From Streptomyces sp. ISL-43 (GTDB lineage: Bacteria > Actinomycetota > Actinomycetes > Streptomycetales > Streptomycetaceae), in NCBI RefSeq assembly GCF_018614195.1, contig NZ_JAGGOT010000051.1, forward strand, positions 62,001 to 126,000: 64,000 bases of DNA, written 5' to 3'. The position numbers were made by a program, and so were the translations under genes. The notes under the pieces were generated by a model that was not told the origin of the DNA, did no database searches, and saw only the letters and a list, made by a program, of their open reading frames with translations. Position 1 is the stretch's first letter. The number at the start of each line of letters is the position of its first letter. Positions 31,745-40,365 of this stretch are shown here, in pieces.

Positions 31745-32640
31745 TGCGCTCGCCGAGGCGGCCGGGCGGCGGCGTGGCGGTGCTCACGCCCTGGCTGTTC
31801 CTCGCCCCGGCGCTGCTCCTCTTCGCGCTCTTCAAGTTCCTGCCGATGTGGCGGGCGGCCCGGATGAGCTTCCACGAGGTGCGGCCCTACCTGGGCGACC
31901 GGTGGGTCGGCGGGGCCAACTACCGGCAGGTCGTCACCGACGAGGCCTTCCTCGACGCGATCGGACACACCCTCGTCCTGGCCGTCGGCCAGACCGGCGG
32001 CTCGGTGGTCCTCGGCCTCGCGCTGGCGCTGCTGCTCGAAGGCACCGCCCGGCGGCTGTGGATCGTGCGGACCGCCGTCTTCCTGCCGACCGTGACCGCG
32101 ATGGCCGTGGTCGCCGAGGTGTGGCGGATCCTCTACCACCCTGCCGCCGATGGAATCGTCAACACCCTGCTCGGCTGGTTCGGGGCGGCGCCCTCGCAGT
32201 TCCTGAACGGCCCCGACAGCGCCCTGTGGTCGGTCATGGCGGTCGGCGTCTGGCGCGGAGCACCGTACGACATGATGATCTTCATCGCGGCACTCGCGGG
32301 CGTCGACCGCACCCTCTACGAGGCCGCGGCGGCCGACGGCGCCGGGGTGCGCCGACGGGTGTGGCACGTGACGCTGCCCGCCCTGCGCCCGGCCTTCACG
32401 ATCCTCCTCACCCTCGCCGCGATCCGCGGCCTGCGCGTCTTCACCGAGATCTTCCTGCTCACCAACGGCGGGCCCGACGGGTCCACCGAGGTGCTGATGA
32501 CCCTCGTCTACAAACTCGGCCTGGAACGCGGCGAACTCGGCGTGGCCGCAGCCGGATCCATGGTCCTGCTCTGCGCCTCCGTCGCCCTGACCCTGGCCGT
32601 GCGCCTGGGCCGTCCCCGCACCGGAAAGGAGGCCCGATGA
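31744..32640 (+). CDS. sugar ABC transporter permease (first)
   Basis: 298 residues with six membrane segments of the MalF/UgpA type. The EAA loop reads YEAAAADGAGVRRRVWHVTLPALRP around residues 194-218, the contact site for the ATPase. It begins ANYRQVV after the first segment as in sugar permeases. The ATG at 31744 overlaps the stop of the binding-protein gene by one base. AAGGAG near its 3' end serves the next reading frame. Confidence 0.92.
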   Translation: MRSPRRPGGGVAVLTPWLFLAPALLLFALFKFLPMWRAARMSFHEVRPYLGDRWVGGANYRQVVTDEAFLDAIGHTLVLAVGQTGGSVVLGLALALLLEGTARRLWIVRTAVFLPTVTAMAVVAEVWRILYHPAADGIVNTLLGWFGAAPSQFLNGPDSALWSVMAVGVWRGAPYDMMIFIAALAGVDRTLYEAAAADGAGVRRRVWHVTLPALRPAFTILLTLAAIRGLRVFTEIFLLTNGGPDGSTEVLMTLVYKLGLERGELGVAAAGSMVLLCASVALTLAVRLGRPRTGKEAR

Positions 32641-32678
32641 ACCGCCTGGACACCGTGCCCGGACGGCAGGCGCGATGA
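32637..32678 (+). CDS. 13-codon mini-ORF between permease genes, duplicate of the next gene's start
   Basis: An ATG with AAGGAG at 32626-32631 opens a 13-residue frame, MNRLDTVPGRQAR. It overlaps the upstream stop (ATGA) and the downstream start (ATGA). Its first bases closely match the start of the following permease (ATGARCCGCCTSGACACCG), so it looks like a tandem duplication of that start. It may pass ribosomes from one permease to the next. Whether the peptide is made is unknown. Confidence 0.5.
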   Translation: MNRLDTVPGRQAR

Positions 32679-33523
32679 GCCGCCTCGACACCGCGCTCGG
32701 TCTGGAGGACCGCCGCGGCGCCGTCGCCGTCACCGCGAAACTCCTGCTGTACGCCCTGCTGGTACTCGTCTTCGCGGGACCGCTGCTCGCCCTGCTCGCC
32801 AGCGCCTTCAACCGGACGACCGACCCCACCTCGCTGACCCTGCTGCCGACCCGCCCCACGCTCGCGAACTTCGAGGCAGCCTTCGACCGCGACGTGCTGC
32901 TCTACCTGCTCAACTCCTTCCTCGTCGTCGGCGGCGGACTGCTGCTCCAGATCGCCGTGAGCGTCTCCGCCGCCTACGCCCTGGCCCGCAAGCGGTTCCC
33001 GGGCCTGCGGCTCGTGCTCCTGCTGATCCTCAGCACGATGATGCTGCCCGAGGAGATCCTCGCGATCCCGCTCTCCCTGGTGCTGTCCGACCTCTCCCTC
33101 ACCGGCAGCCTCTGGGGAATGATCGTCCCGGTCGGCGCCTGGGCGTTCTCCATCCTGGTCACCGCCGAGTTCATGAAGGAGATCCCCGTCGAACTGGAGG
33201 AGGCGGCCCGCCTCGACGGGGCCGGAGACCTCCGCGTCTTCTGGTCGGTGATCCTGCCCCTGTGCAGACCCGCCCTCGGCGTCATCGGCATCTTCGGCTT
33301 CACCATGATCTGGGACCAGTACATGCTCCCGCTCCTGGTCGCCACCGACGCCCGCCAGTTCACCCTCCCGCTCGCCCTGCGGACCCTGCGCGCCGACGAG
33401 GAGGTCGGCGTCGGCGTGCTGCTCGCGTCCGCGCTCCTCGCCCTGCTGCCCAGCGTGATCGCGTTCATCGTCATGCAGCGCCAGTTCGTTCGCGGACTCA
33501 CCTCGGGCGCCGTCAAGGGCTGA
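32675..33523 (+). CDS. sugar ABC transporter permease (second)
   Basis: 282 residues with six membrane segments of the MalG/UgpE type. The EAA loop is LEEAARLDGAGDLRVFWSVILPLCRP around 175-200. The ATG at 32675 has no clear ribosome site of its own; AAGGAG lies 44 bases upstream before the mini-ORF, so translation is probably coupled through that 13-codon frame. It completes the importer with the two preceding genes. Confidence 0.92.
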   Translation: MSRLDTALGLEDRRGAVAVTAKLLLYALLVLVFAGPLLALLASAFNRTTDPTSLTLLPTRPTLANFEAAFDRDVLLYLLNSFLVVGGGLLLQIAVSVSAAYALARKRFPGLRLVLLLILSTMMLPEEILAIPLSLVLSDLSLTGSLWGMIVPVGAWAFSILVTAEFMKEIPVELEEAARLDGAGDLRVFWSVILPLCRPALGVIGIFGFTMIWDQYMLPLLVATDARQFTLPLALRTLRADEEVGVGVLLASALLALLPSVIAFIVMQRQFVRGLTSGAVKG

Positions 33524-33559
33524 CAAGCCATCACCCATCGTTCCAAGCAAGGGGATTCC

Positions 33560-34483
33560 ATGCGCCTGCACGGGCTGCTGTCCTTTCCACTGACCCCGTT
33601 CACCGCCGACGACAAGGTGGACCTGGCCGTCTTCGCCGCACACCTGGAGCAGCAGATCGACGCCGGACCCGCCGGGCTCTTCGTCGCCTGCGGCACCGGC
33701 GAGTTCACCGCCCTCTCCCAGGACGAGTACCGCGACGTGGTCGCCACCGCCGTCCGGGTCGCCGACGGCCGCCTCCCGGTCGTCGCCGGCTGCGGCGGCG
33801 GACCGCGCCTGGCCCGCGAGTTCGCGACCCTCGCCGCCGAGTGCGGCGCCGACGGACTGCTGCTGCTCCCGCCCTACCTCGTCTCCTCCACCCCCGCCGG
33901 GCTCGTGGAACACATCCGCTACGTCGCCGAGGCCACCGCGCTGTCCGTCACCGTCTACCAGCGGGCCAACGCCGTCCTCGACGCCGCCGCGGCCGTCGCC
34001 CTCCTCGACATCCCCACCGTCACCGGAGTCAAGGACGGCCTCGGCGACGTCGACGCGATGCTCCGCCTGGTCACCGCCGTCCGCACCAGCGGCCACCCGC
34101 GCGCCGAGGAGTTCGGCTTCCTGAACGGCCTGCCCACCGCCGAACTCTCCGTCCAGGCCTACGAGGCCATCGGCGTCGAGTGCTACTCCTCCGCCGTGCT
34201 CTGCTTCGCCGCCGACATCGCCACCGCCTTCCACCGCGCGGTACGCGCCGGGGACAAGGAAGCCGTCCGGACCCTGCTCGCCGCGTTCTACCTGCCCTTC
34301 GTCGCCCTGCGCGACGAAGCACCCGGCTACGCCGTCTCCCTGGTCAAGGCCGGCGCCCGGCTGGCGGGCCTGGACATGGGCCCCGTACGGCCGCCGCTCG
34401 TGGACGTCACCCCCCAGCACGAACAGCGCCTCGCCGACATCATCGCCCGCGGCCGCGCCGCCCTCGCCGGACTGGAGATCTGA
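33560..34483 (+). CDS. kdgD: 5-dehydro-4-deoxyglucarate dehydratase (DapA family)
   Basis: 307-residue TIM-barrel enzyme of the dihydrodipicolinate synthase family. The Schiff-base lysine is K158 in TGVKDGLGD, the tyrosine Y133 in VYQRAN, and the carboxylate-binding loop GTGE at 45-48. KdgD converts 5-keto-4-deoxyglucarate to 2,5-dioxopentanoate, water and CO2. Its place just before the glucarate-type dehydratase and a uronate dehydrogenase supports this reaction over lysine synthesis. AAGGGG lies ahead of the ATG, and its stop overlaps the next start by one base. The final dehydrogenase giving 2-oxoglutarate is not in the window. Confidence 0.88.
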   Translation: MRLHGLLSFPLTPFTADDKVDLAVFAAHLEQQIDAGPAGLFVACGTGEFTALSQDEYRDVVATAVRVADGRLPVVAGCGGGPRLAREFATLAAECGADGLLLLPPYLVSSTPAGLVEHIRYVAEATALSVTVYQRANAVLDAAAAVALLDIPTVTGVKDGLGDVDAMLRLVTAVRTSGHPRAEEFGFLNGLPTAELSVQAYEAIGVECYSSAVLCFAADIATAFHRAVRAGDKEAVRTLLAAFYLPFVALRDEAPGYAVSLVKAGARLAGLDMGPVRPPLVDVTPQHEQRLADIIARGRAALAGLEI

Positions 34484-35775
34484 TGCGGGTGCGGGAAACC
34501 GTCCGGGAGGCGGTCGTCACGCCCGTCGCCTTCCCCGACCCGCCCTTGCTCAACTCCGCCGGCGTGCACCAGCCCTGGGCGCTGCGCGCCGTCATCGAAC
34601 TCCGCTGCGGGGACGGGCTCGTGGGCCTGGGGGAGACGTACGGCGACTCCGCCCACCTGCGCCTGCTGCGAGCCGTGGCCCCGGCCCTCACCGGCCTCGA
34701 CCCCTTCGACACCCACGGTCTGCTGCGCCGCGTCCGGGCCGTCCTCGGCGATGACACCGACACCCCCGACCGCCACGGCCTGACCGGCGGATCCAGCCCG
34801 CAGAAGACCACCCTGCGCGTGCTCAGCCCCTTCGAAGTGGCCTGCCTGGACCTGCAGGGACAGCTCATCGGGCGCCCGGTCACCGACCTCCTCGGCGGCA
34901 AGGTCCGCGGCGAAGTCCCCTACTCCGCCTACCTCTTCCACAAATGGGCCGCCCACCCCGGAGCGGACGCCGGCGAGGAGGCGTACGGCGAGGATCCCTA
35001 CGGCGAGGCGCTCGACCCGGACGGCATCGTCGCCCAGGCCAAGCGTATGACCGACACCTACGGCTTCCGCTCCATCAAGCTCAAGGGCGGCGTGCTCCCG
35101 CCCGACCGGGAGGTCGAGACGATCCGCGCCCTGCGCGCCGCCTTCCCCGACCATCCGCTGCGCCTGGACCCCAATGCCGCCTGGACCGTGGAGACCTCGC
35201 GCCGGGTCGCCGCCGAGACGGAGGGACTCCTCGAATACCTGGAGGACCCGACCCCGGGCATCGACGGCATGGCCGAGGTGGCCCGCGGCGCACCCATGGC
35301 GCTCGCCACCAACATGGTCGTGGTCAGCCCGGACGACATCCCCCGGGGCTTCGCCGAGCGCTCCGTCGGCGTGGTCCTCGCCGACCACCACTACTGGGGC
35401 GGGCTGCGCCGCACCGCCGAACTCGCGGGGATCTGCCGGACGTTCGGCATCGGTGTCTCCATGCACTCCAACAGCCACCTCGGCATCAGCCTCGCCGCCA
35501 TGACCCACCTAGGCGGCGCACTGCCCGAACTGTCCTACGCCGCGGACACCCACACCCCCTGGCAGTACGGGGTGGACGTCCTCACCGAACCGCTGCCGAT
35601 CACCGACGGCTCCGTCGCCGTACCCGACCGCCCCGGCCTCGGGATCAGCCTCGACCCCGACGCGCTGGCCCGCCTCCACGAGAACTACCTGCGGTGCGGC
35701 ATCCGGGACCGCGACGACACCGCCTACATGCGACGATTCGACCCCTCGTACCGGAAGAGGCGACCCCGCTGGTGA
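34483..35775 (+). CDS. glucarate/galactarate dehydratase (enolase superfamily)
   Basis: 430 residues, of the length and layout of the GlucD subgroup. The catalytic KxK is K199-L-K201 in SIKLKGG. Metal ligands lie in LDPNAAW (D229), YLEDP (E254) and ATNMVV (N277). The C-terminal His is in SMHSNSHLG (H328 or H332). It removes water from aldarates to give 5-keto-4-deoxyglucarate, the KdgD substrate. Galactarate is more likely than glucarate here because the operon seems built for pectin-derived galacturonate; that is inference. The start overlaps the kdgD stop (TGATG). Confidence 0.88.
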   Translation: MRVRETVREAVVTPVAFPDPPLLNSAGVHQPWALRAVIELRCGDGLVGLGETYGDSAHLRLLRAVAPALTGLDPFDTHGLLRRVRAVLGDDTDTPDRHGLTGGSSPQKTTLRVLSPFEVACLDLQGQLIGRPVTDLLGGKVRGEVPYSAYLFHKWAAHPGADAGEEAYGEDPYGEALDPDGIVAQAKRMTDTYGFRSIKLKGGVLPPDREVETIRALRAAFPDHPLRLDPNAAWTVETSRRVAAETEGLLEYLEDPTPGIDGMAEVARGAPMALATNMVVVSPDDIPRGFAERSVGVVLADHHYWGGLRRTAELAGICRTFGIGVSMHSNSHLGISLAAMTHLGGALPELSYAADTHTPWQYGVDVLTEPLPITDGSVAVPDRPGLGISLDPDALARLHENYLRCGIRDRDDTAYMRRFDPSYRKRRPRW

Positions 35776-36941
35776 ACACGCCCCCGAAGGCGGACACGCC
35801 CCCGCCCGCTCCGTCCGTCTCCGCCCACGCCTACCCCTGGGACGTCCTGGACGACCCCGCCTTCCCCGACCGGGTGCGGCAGGCGGGCCTGGACGCCGTC
35901 ACCCTGGCCTTCGCCTACCACTCCACCCGCGCGGCCACCCCGCTCCACCCGCGCCGCCGCTTCGTCGGCGCCGCCCACTCCGCCCTCTACCGCCCCGTAC
36001 GGCAGCGGGCGTGGACCGGCCGCCGCCTGGCGCCGGCCGCCGCCGGCTGGGCGCCCGGACCCGACCCGGCGGGCGCCGCCGTCGAAGCCCTCGCGGAGGC
36101 GGGGATCCCGGTCAACGCCTGGCTGGTGCTGGCCCACAACAGCCGCCTGGGGACCCTGTATCCGGAGCTCGCCGTCACCAACTGCTTCGACGAGTCCTAC
36201 CCGTACGCGCTCTGCCCCGCTCAGGCGGAGGTACGGGAGTACTGTGCGACCCTCGCCGCCGAAGCCCTGCGGGGGCTGCCCCCCGGGGCGGTGCGCGGAG
36301 TGTCCCTGGAGTCCGCCGGCCAGCTGGGCGCCGTCCACCTCGGCTGTCACGAGAAGACCGACGGCGCCTATCCGGCCGGCGCGCTGCGCGCCCTGTCCGT
36401 GTGCTGCTGCGTCGCCTGCCGCGAGCGCTGGCGGGCGGCCGGGCTCGACCCCGAGGAGTCGGTGGCGCTGCTGCGCCGCTCGGCGGACACCGTCGGGCCG
36501 CCCCTCCCCGACGCGCTGGGAACCGTACTCCTCGCCGTCCGGCACACCGCCGCCGACGAGCTGCGCGGGCAGGTGCTGGCCGCCGTACGGGCGACCCTGC
36601 CCGGCGCGCCGGTCACCCTGCACGCCCACCCGGACCCCTGGGCCACCGGACCTTCCCCGGGCCTGACGGCCCGGGCCGCGAAGGAGGTGGACGCCCTCCT
36701 CGTGCCCTGCTGGCCGACCGGGCCCGACACCGCCGGCCTCGTCCGGCGGGCCGTTCCGCTCGGCCTGCCCGTCGACGCCTACGTCACCGCGCAACGCCCG
36801 GCGGAGCCACAGAAGTTGGGCGCCCACGTACGCCGGCTGCGGGCCGCCGGGGCAAGCCGGCTCAGCCTCTACCACCTCGGCCTGCTCCCATCGGAGCGGA
36901 TGCCGCTACTGGCCGCCCTGGCAAAGGAGTTCCGCGCATGA
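35772..36941 (+). CDS. unrecognised protein in the uronate operon
   Basis: 389 residues, soluble. I do not recognise the family. The pattern of alternating strands and helices, with NAWLVLAHNSRLG near residue 116, RGVSLESAGQLG near 176 and a Cys-rich CCCVACRERW near 212-221, suggests a TIM-barrel-like enzyme with a small Cys cluster; E180 in LESAGQ could be catalytic. The GTG at 35772 overlaps the dehydratase stop (GTGA) and its own stop overlaps the next ATG (ATGA), so it is firmly part of the operon. Possible roles are hydrolysis of an imported uronide, lactone opening, or epimerisation, none supported directly. Confidence 0.75.
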   Translation: MNTPPKADTPPPAPSVSAHAYPWDVLDDPAFPDRVRQAGLDAVTLAFAYHSTRAATPLHPRRRFVGAAHSALYRPVRQRAWTGRRLAPAAAGWAPGPDPAGAAVEALAEAGIPVNAWLVLAHNSRLGTLYPELAVTNCFDESYPYALCPAQAEVREYCATLAAEALRGLPPGAVRGVSLESAGQLGAVHLGCHEKTDGAYPAGALRALSVCCCVACRERWRAAGLDPEESVALLRRSADTVGPPLPDALGTVLLAVRHTAADELRGQVLAAVRATLPGAPVTLHAHPDPWATGPSPGLTARAAKEVDALLVPCWPTGPDTAGLVRRAVPLGLPVDAYVTAQRPAEPQKLGAHVRRLRAAGASRLSLYHLGLLPSERMPLLAALAKEFRA

Positions 36942-37774
36942 CCCGGCCCCGCACCGTGACCCAGTCCCGCACTGTGACCCAGCCCCGCACCCTCCTGCTC
37001 ACCGGCGCCGCGGGAGGTGTCGCGGCCTTCCTGCGCGAGAGCCTCCCCGGCTACGGATACCGGCTGCGCCTCGCCGACCTGAAGCCGGTCGAGGGCGCCG
37101 AATCCCTCGTCTTCGACCTGCGCGACGCCGAGGCGGTGCGCGCGGCGGTGCGCGGCGTGGACGCCGTCGTCCACCTGGGCGGGATCTCTCTGGAGGACAC
37201 CTTCGAGGCGGTCCTCGAAGCCAACATCCGGGGCACCTACCACCTCTACGAGGCCGTCCGGCAGGAAGGGATCCGCCGCGTCGTCTTCGCCGGCAGCAAC
37301 CACGCCGTCGGCTACGTCCCACTGGCCGGCGGCGAGCCCATCGGCAGCGGGATCCCGGCCCGGCCGGACACCTACTACGGCCTGTCCAAGGCCTTCGGCG
37401 AGAACCTCGCCTCCCTCTACGCGGACAAGTACGGGGTCGAGACCGTCTCGATCCGGATCGGCTCCTGCTTCGCCGAGCCGCGTACCGTCCGCATGCTTTC
37501 CACCTGGCTCAGCCCGGCCGACTGCGCCCGCCTCGTGCACGCCGCCCTCACCGCCCCGGGAGTCGGCCACACCGTCGTCAACGGCATCAGCGCCAACACC
37601 CGTGCCTGGTGGGACCTCGGCGCCGCCCGCGCCCTCGGCTACGTCCCGCAGGACGACGCGGAGCCCTATGCCGAGGCCCTACTGGCCGCACACGGCCCCC
37701 TCGACCACCACCACCCCGACGCCCGCTTCGTCGGCGGCTCCTTCACCCGGACGGACCCGCACCGCTCCGAATGA
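36938..37774 (+). CDS. udh: uronate dehydrogenase (NAD-dependent SDR)
   Basis: 278-residue extended short-chain dehydrogenase. The nucleotide-binding motif is TGAAGGVAAFL near residues 22-32, and the catalytic YxxxK is in YYGLSKAFGE. SNHAVGY and the overall length match bacterial uronate dehydrogenases, which oxidise D-galacturonate or D-glucuronate to the aldaro-lactone. That makes it the first step before the dehydratase and KdgD of the same operon. The N-terminal 15 residues hold a repeated TVTQ-x-RT unit and may not be translated; later GTG starts exist. The ATG at 36938 overlaps the upstream stop. Confidence 0.85.
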   Translation: MTRPRTVTQSRTVTQPRTLLLTGAAGGVAAFLRESLPGYGYRLRLADLKPVEGAESLVFDLRDAEAVRAAVRGVDAVVHLGGISLEDTFEAVLEANIRGTYHLYEAVRQEGIRRVVFAGSNHAVGYVPLAGGEPIGSGIPARPDTYYGLSKAFGENLASLYADKYGVETVSIRIGSCFAEPRTVRMLSTWLSPADCARLVHAALTAPGVGHTVVNGISANTRAWWDLGAARALGYVPQDDAEPYAEALLAAHGPLDHHHPDARFVGGSFTRTDPHRSE

Positions 37775-37788
37775 CACGCCAGGCCGGC

Positions 37789-37953
37789 TCATCTTCTTCT
37801 GGAGGCAGCAGGGCTCGCCGTAGCGCGGACCGGTGCCGGTGGCAGGTTGCGTCGGACGTGCCGGGTGCGCAGGACGGCGTACAGCGCGGCGGTGGCGACG
37901 CCGGCGGCGAACCAGGCGACGAGGATCACGGCGATCGTGCTGAGGAGGGCCAT
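37789..37953 (-). CDS. small single-span membrane protein
   Basis: 54 residues: MALLST, a hydrophobic helix (about 7-29, IAVILVAWFAAGVATAALYA) and a basic, Ala/Pro-rich tail. The ATG at 37953 follows GGAGGAG at ideal spacing, which supports translation. The function is unknown. It lies convergent to the uronate operon, 15 bp from the udh stop. Confidence 0.6.
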   Translation of the reverse strand: MALLSTIAVILVAWFAAGVATAALYAVLRTRHVRRNLPPAPVRATASPAASRRR

Positions 37954-38216
37954 GAGAACTCCTCCGGGGTGAGACGACGGGGGCGAGCGGCACGGGGCCG
38001 CCGCCCGGAGAACGGGAGCCAGGGCGCTGCGGTTGCGGCCGTCGCGCCCTCGAAGCGGAGTGAACTCACCACCCTGCCTGTCGCGTTCCCGCTCCCGGTG
38101 CATCTCACACGCGCCGGGGGACACCGCTCAGCCCGGACGCGAGTCCCGTGAACCGCCTCCGGCCCCCGGTCCATCCCGCGTAGGCCGGCGGCGCCGACGG
38201 CCGGGCGAGCGGCCGG

Positions 38217-39248
38217 TCAGTGCGGAAGCTCGACCGACAGGACCGGGGAGAGCGCCCGGAGGAAGTCCGCCGCGTCGAACATCGCGCCGGCCGACGCCAC
38301 GCCCGTGGCCCGCGTCCGCCCCGCCAGGATCCGCTGGACGGCCTCGACCACCAGCGGTGCGGTGATCGCGTAGATGTCCTGGCCACGGGCGCTCGCGCGC
38401 CGCTCCACGCCGCCCGCGCGGACCAGGACGTCGACGACGAAGACCTGGTTCGACCGGCCCAGCGCGTCGACCGGCTCCGGCGCCGGCGTGTCCTCCCCGG
38501 CCAGGTCCCGCGCGGCCTCGACGGCCATGTAGGTGCGGACCTCGGGCACCGCCAAGTGGCTGGGAACGGTGACGACATCGGCCATGGTGAACTCCGCGAT
38601 CACCGCCCGCCGGCCCAGCGGCTCCGGGAAGAGCCAGTCCTGCTCCCGCGCCTTGTCGTCGTGGTACTGCAGCGCGCCGCCCGTGAACCGCACCCGACGG
38701 CCCGCCCGACGCTCATGGGACACCTCACCGGCCGTCCGGGTGCCCGGCGTGGGGTGCCAGCTGGTCAACCCGTAGGCGACGTGCACCTCGTCCGCGGCCG
38801 TCCACTCTCCCATCGCCGCGGTCACCAGCAGGTCGCCCAGGCCGCCGTAGAAGGCCATCGCCGGCACCACGGCCGTGCCCGACTTCCGGGCCGCTTCCGC
38901 GTGGTCGGCGAACGTCGCGACATTCGCCTCGATCTCCGCCGCGACGTCGAGGTACGGGATGCCCGCGCGCAGGGCCGCCTCGACGAGGGGGCCACCCGTC
39001 ACCGCGAACGGTCCGGCGCAGTTGACGACCGCCGCCGCGCCGGCCAGGGCCCGGTCCAGCGAGGCGGCGTCGTCCACGGTGGCCGGCCGTACGACCACAC
39101 CCGGCCACTGGGCCGCCAGCAACTCCAACTGGGCCGCGTTGCGGCCGGAGATGACGGTGGAAACCCCACGCCTCCGGAGTTCGGCGACGATGAAGCGGCC
39201 GGTGTGCCCCGTCGCCCCGTAAACCACCACTGCGGCCGTCGTGTTCAT
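38217..39248 (-). CDS. saccharopine dehydrogenase-like NAD(P)-binding protein
   Basis: 343 residues. An N-terminal Rossmann fold has GATGHTG at 11-17, followed by ISGRNAAQLELLA and AAVVNCAGPFAVTGGPLVEAAL, typical of the saccharopine dehydrogenase-like/trans-acting enoyl reductase group. The substrate is unknown. The ATG at 39248 has GGGGAG just upstream. It is divergent from a DJ-1/AraC regulator, 97 bp between starts, which is a common arrangement of regulator and target. Confidence 0.82.
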   Translation of the reverse strand: MNTTAAVVVYGATGHTGRFIVAELRRRGVSTVISGRNAAQLELLAAQWPGVVVRPATVDDAASLDRALAGAAAVVNCAGPFAVTGGPLVEAALRAGIPYLDVAAEIEANVATFADHAEAARKSGTAVVPAMAFYGGLGDLLVTAAMGEWTAADEVHVAYGLTSWHPTPGTRTAGEVSHERRAGRRVRFTGGALQYHDDKAREQDWLFPEPLGRRAVIAEFTMADVVTVPSHLAVPEVRTYMAVEAARDLAGEDTPAPEPVDALGRSNQVFVVDVLVRAGGVERRASARGQDIYAITAPLVVEAVQRILAGRTRATGVASAGAMFDAADFLRALSPVLSVELPH

Positions 39249-39345
39249 CGTTCTCCCCGTTCTCGATCCCTTGATGAGTCCAGTCTCGCCGCATGCGTGG
39301 CCTACCGTGATGGTCCGGAACGACATCACACGTACACTTTCGGAC

Positions 39346-40293
39346 ATGCCAACTGTCGCCCTGCCGGCCGTCGGACACCAGCTGCACTTCGAGCTGGCGG
39401 TGGCCTACGAAATCTTCGGCAACCCCCCGCCCGAAGCCGCGGAGGGCTGGTACGACGTACTGCTCTGCGGGCCGGGACCGGTGAAGGTCGGCCCGTTCAC
39501 GGTCGAGCCCGACCACGGGCTGGAGCGCCTGGCCGACGCCGACACCGTGATCGTGCCCGCGTGCGCCGACATCGACGATCCGCTGCCGGCCGAGCTGGTC
39601 GAAGCGGTGCGCGCCGCCCACGAGGCGGGGGCCCGGGTCGCCTCCCTGTGCACCGGTGCGTTCGTGCTCGGCGCCGCGGGCCTGCTGGACGGCCGACGGG
39701 CCACCACCCACTGGGCCCATGCCGCGGAGCTGAGCGCACGCCATCCGCTGGCCGAGGTCGACCCCGACGTGCTGTACACGGACAACGGGAGCGTGCTCAC
39801 GGCCGCCGGGAAGGCCGCCGCCGTCGATCTCTGCCTCCACCTGATCCACCTCGACCACGGCGCCGCCATCGCCAACTCCGTGGCCCGCCGCCTCGTCATG
39901 CCGCCGCACCGGCCGGGCGGTCAGGCCCAGTTCGTGGCCACGCCGGTTCAGGCCGGCGGAGACCACGCGCTGGCCCACCTGCTCGCCTGGGTGCAGCAGC
40001 GGCTGGACCAGCCGCTGACCGTGAGCGACATGGCCCGGAAGGCGAACACGAGCCCGCGCCACCTCGGGCGGCAGTTCCGGTCGGTGCTCGGGCAGACTCC
40101 GCTCCAGTGGCTCCTGATCCAGCGGGTGCGTCGCGCCCAGGAACTGCTGGAGGCGACCGACGAGAGCATCGAGGCGGTCGCCCGCGCCACCGGCATGGGT
40201 ACCGCCACGACGCTCCGCCGCCAGTTCAAGCGGACCGTGGGGGTCCCACCGGACACCTACCGGCGCTCGTTCCGCAGCGCGAGGCTCGCCTGA
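39346..40293 (+). CDS. GlxA-type transcriptional regulator (DJ-1/PfpI domain plus AraC HTH)
   Basis: 315 residues. The N-terminal DJ-1/PfpI-like domain (about 1-170) contains SLCTGAFVLGAAGLLDGR, with Cys at the nucleophile-elbow position. The C-terminal AraC domain (about 200-312) has LTVSDMARKANTSPRHLGRQF and IEAVARATGMGTATTLRRQF. It probably controls the divergent saccharopine dehydrogenase-like gene. TACACT at 39333-39338 lies seven bases before the ATG with no ribosome site, so the mRNA is probably leaderless. Confidence 0.88.
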   Translation: MPTVALPAVGHQLHFELAVAYEIFGNPPPEAAEGWYDVLLCGPGPVKVGPFTVEPDHGLERLADADTVIVPACADIDDPLPAELVEAVRAAHEAGARVASLCTGAFVLGAAGLLDGRRATTHWAHAAELSARHPLAEVDPDVLYTDNGSVLTAAGKAAAVDLCLHLIHLDHGAAIANSVARRLVMPPHRPGGQAQFVATPVQAGGDHALAHLLAWVQQRLDQPLTVSDMARKANTSPRHLGRQFRSVLGQTPLQWLLIQRVRRAQELLEATDESIEAVARATGMGTATTLRRQFKRTVGVPPDTYRRSFRSARLA

Positions 40294-40323
40294 CGAGTAC
40301 GGGCGCGGGCCCGGGTACGGGTA

Positions 40324-40351
40324 CGGCCCGGCCCGAAGTCGGGCCGGGCCG
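40324..40351. terminator. bidirectional terminator between convergent genes
   Basis: A perfect 12-bp stem, CGGCCCGGCCCG/CGGGCCGGGCCG, with the loop AAGT lies in the 72-bp gap between two convergent genes. There is no T-run, which is common in Streptomyces. Confidence 0.8.
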
Positions 40352-40365
40352 CGTAAGACGCTCCG

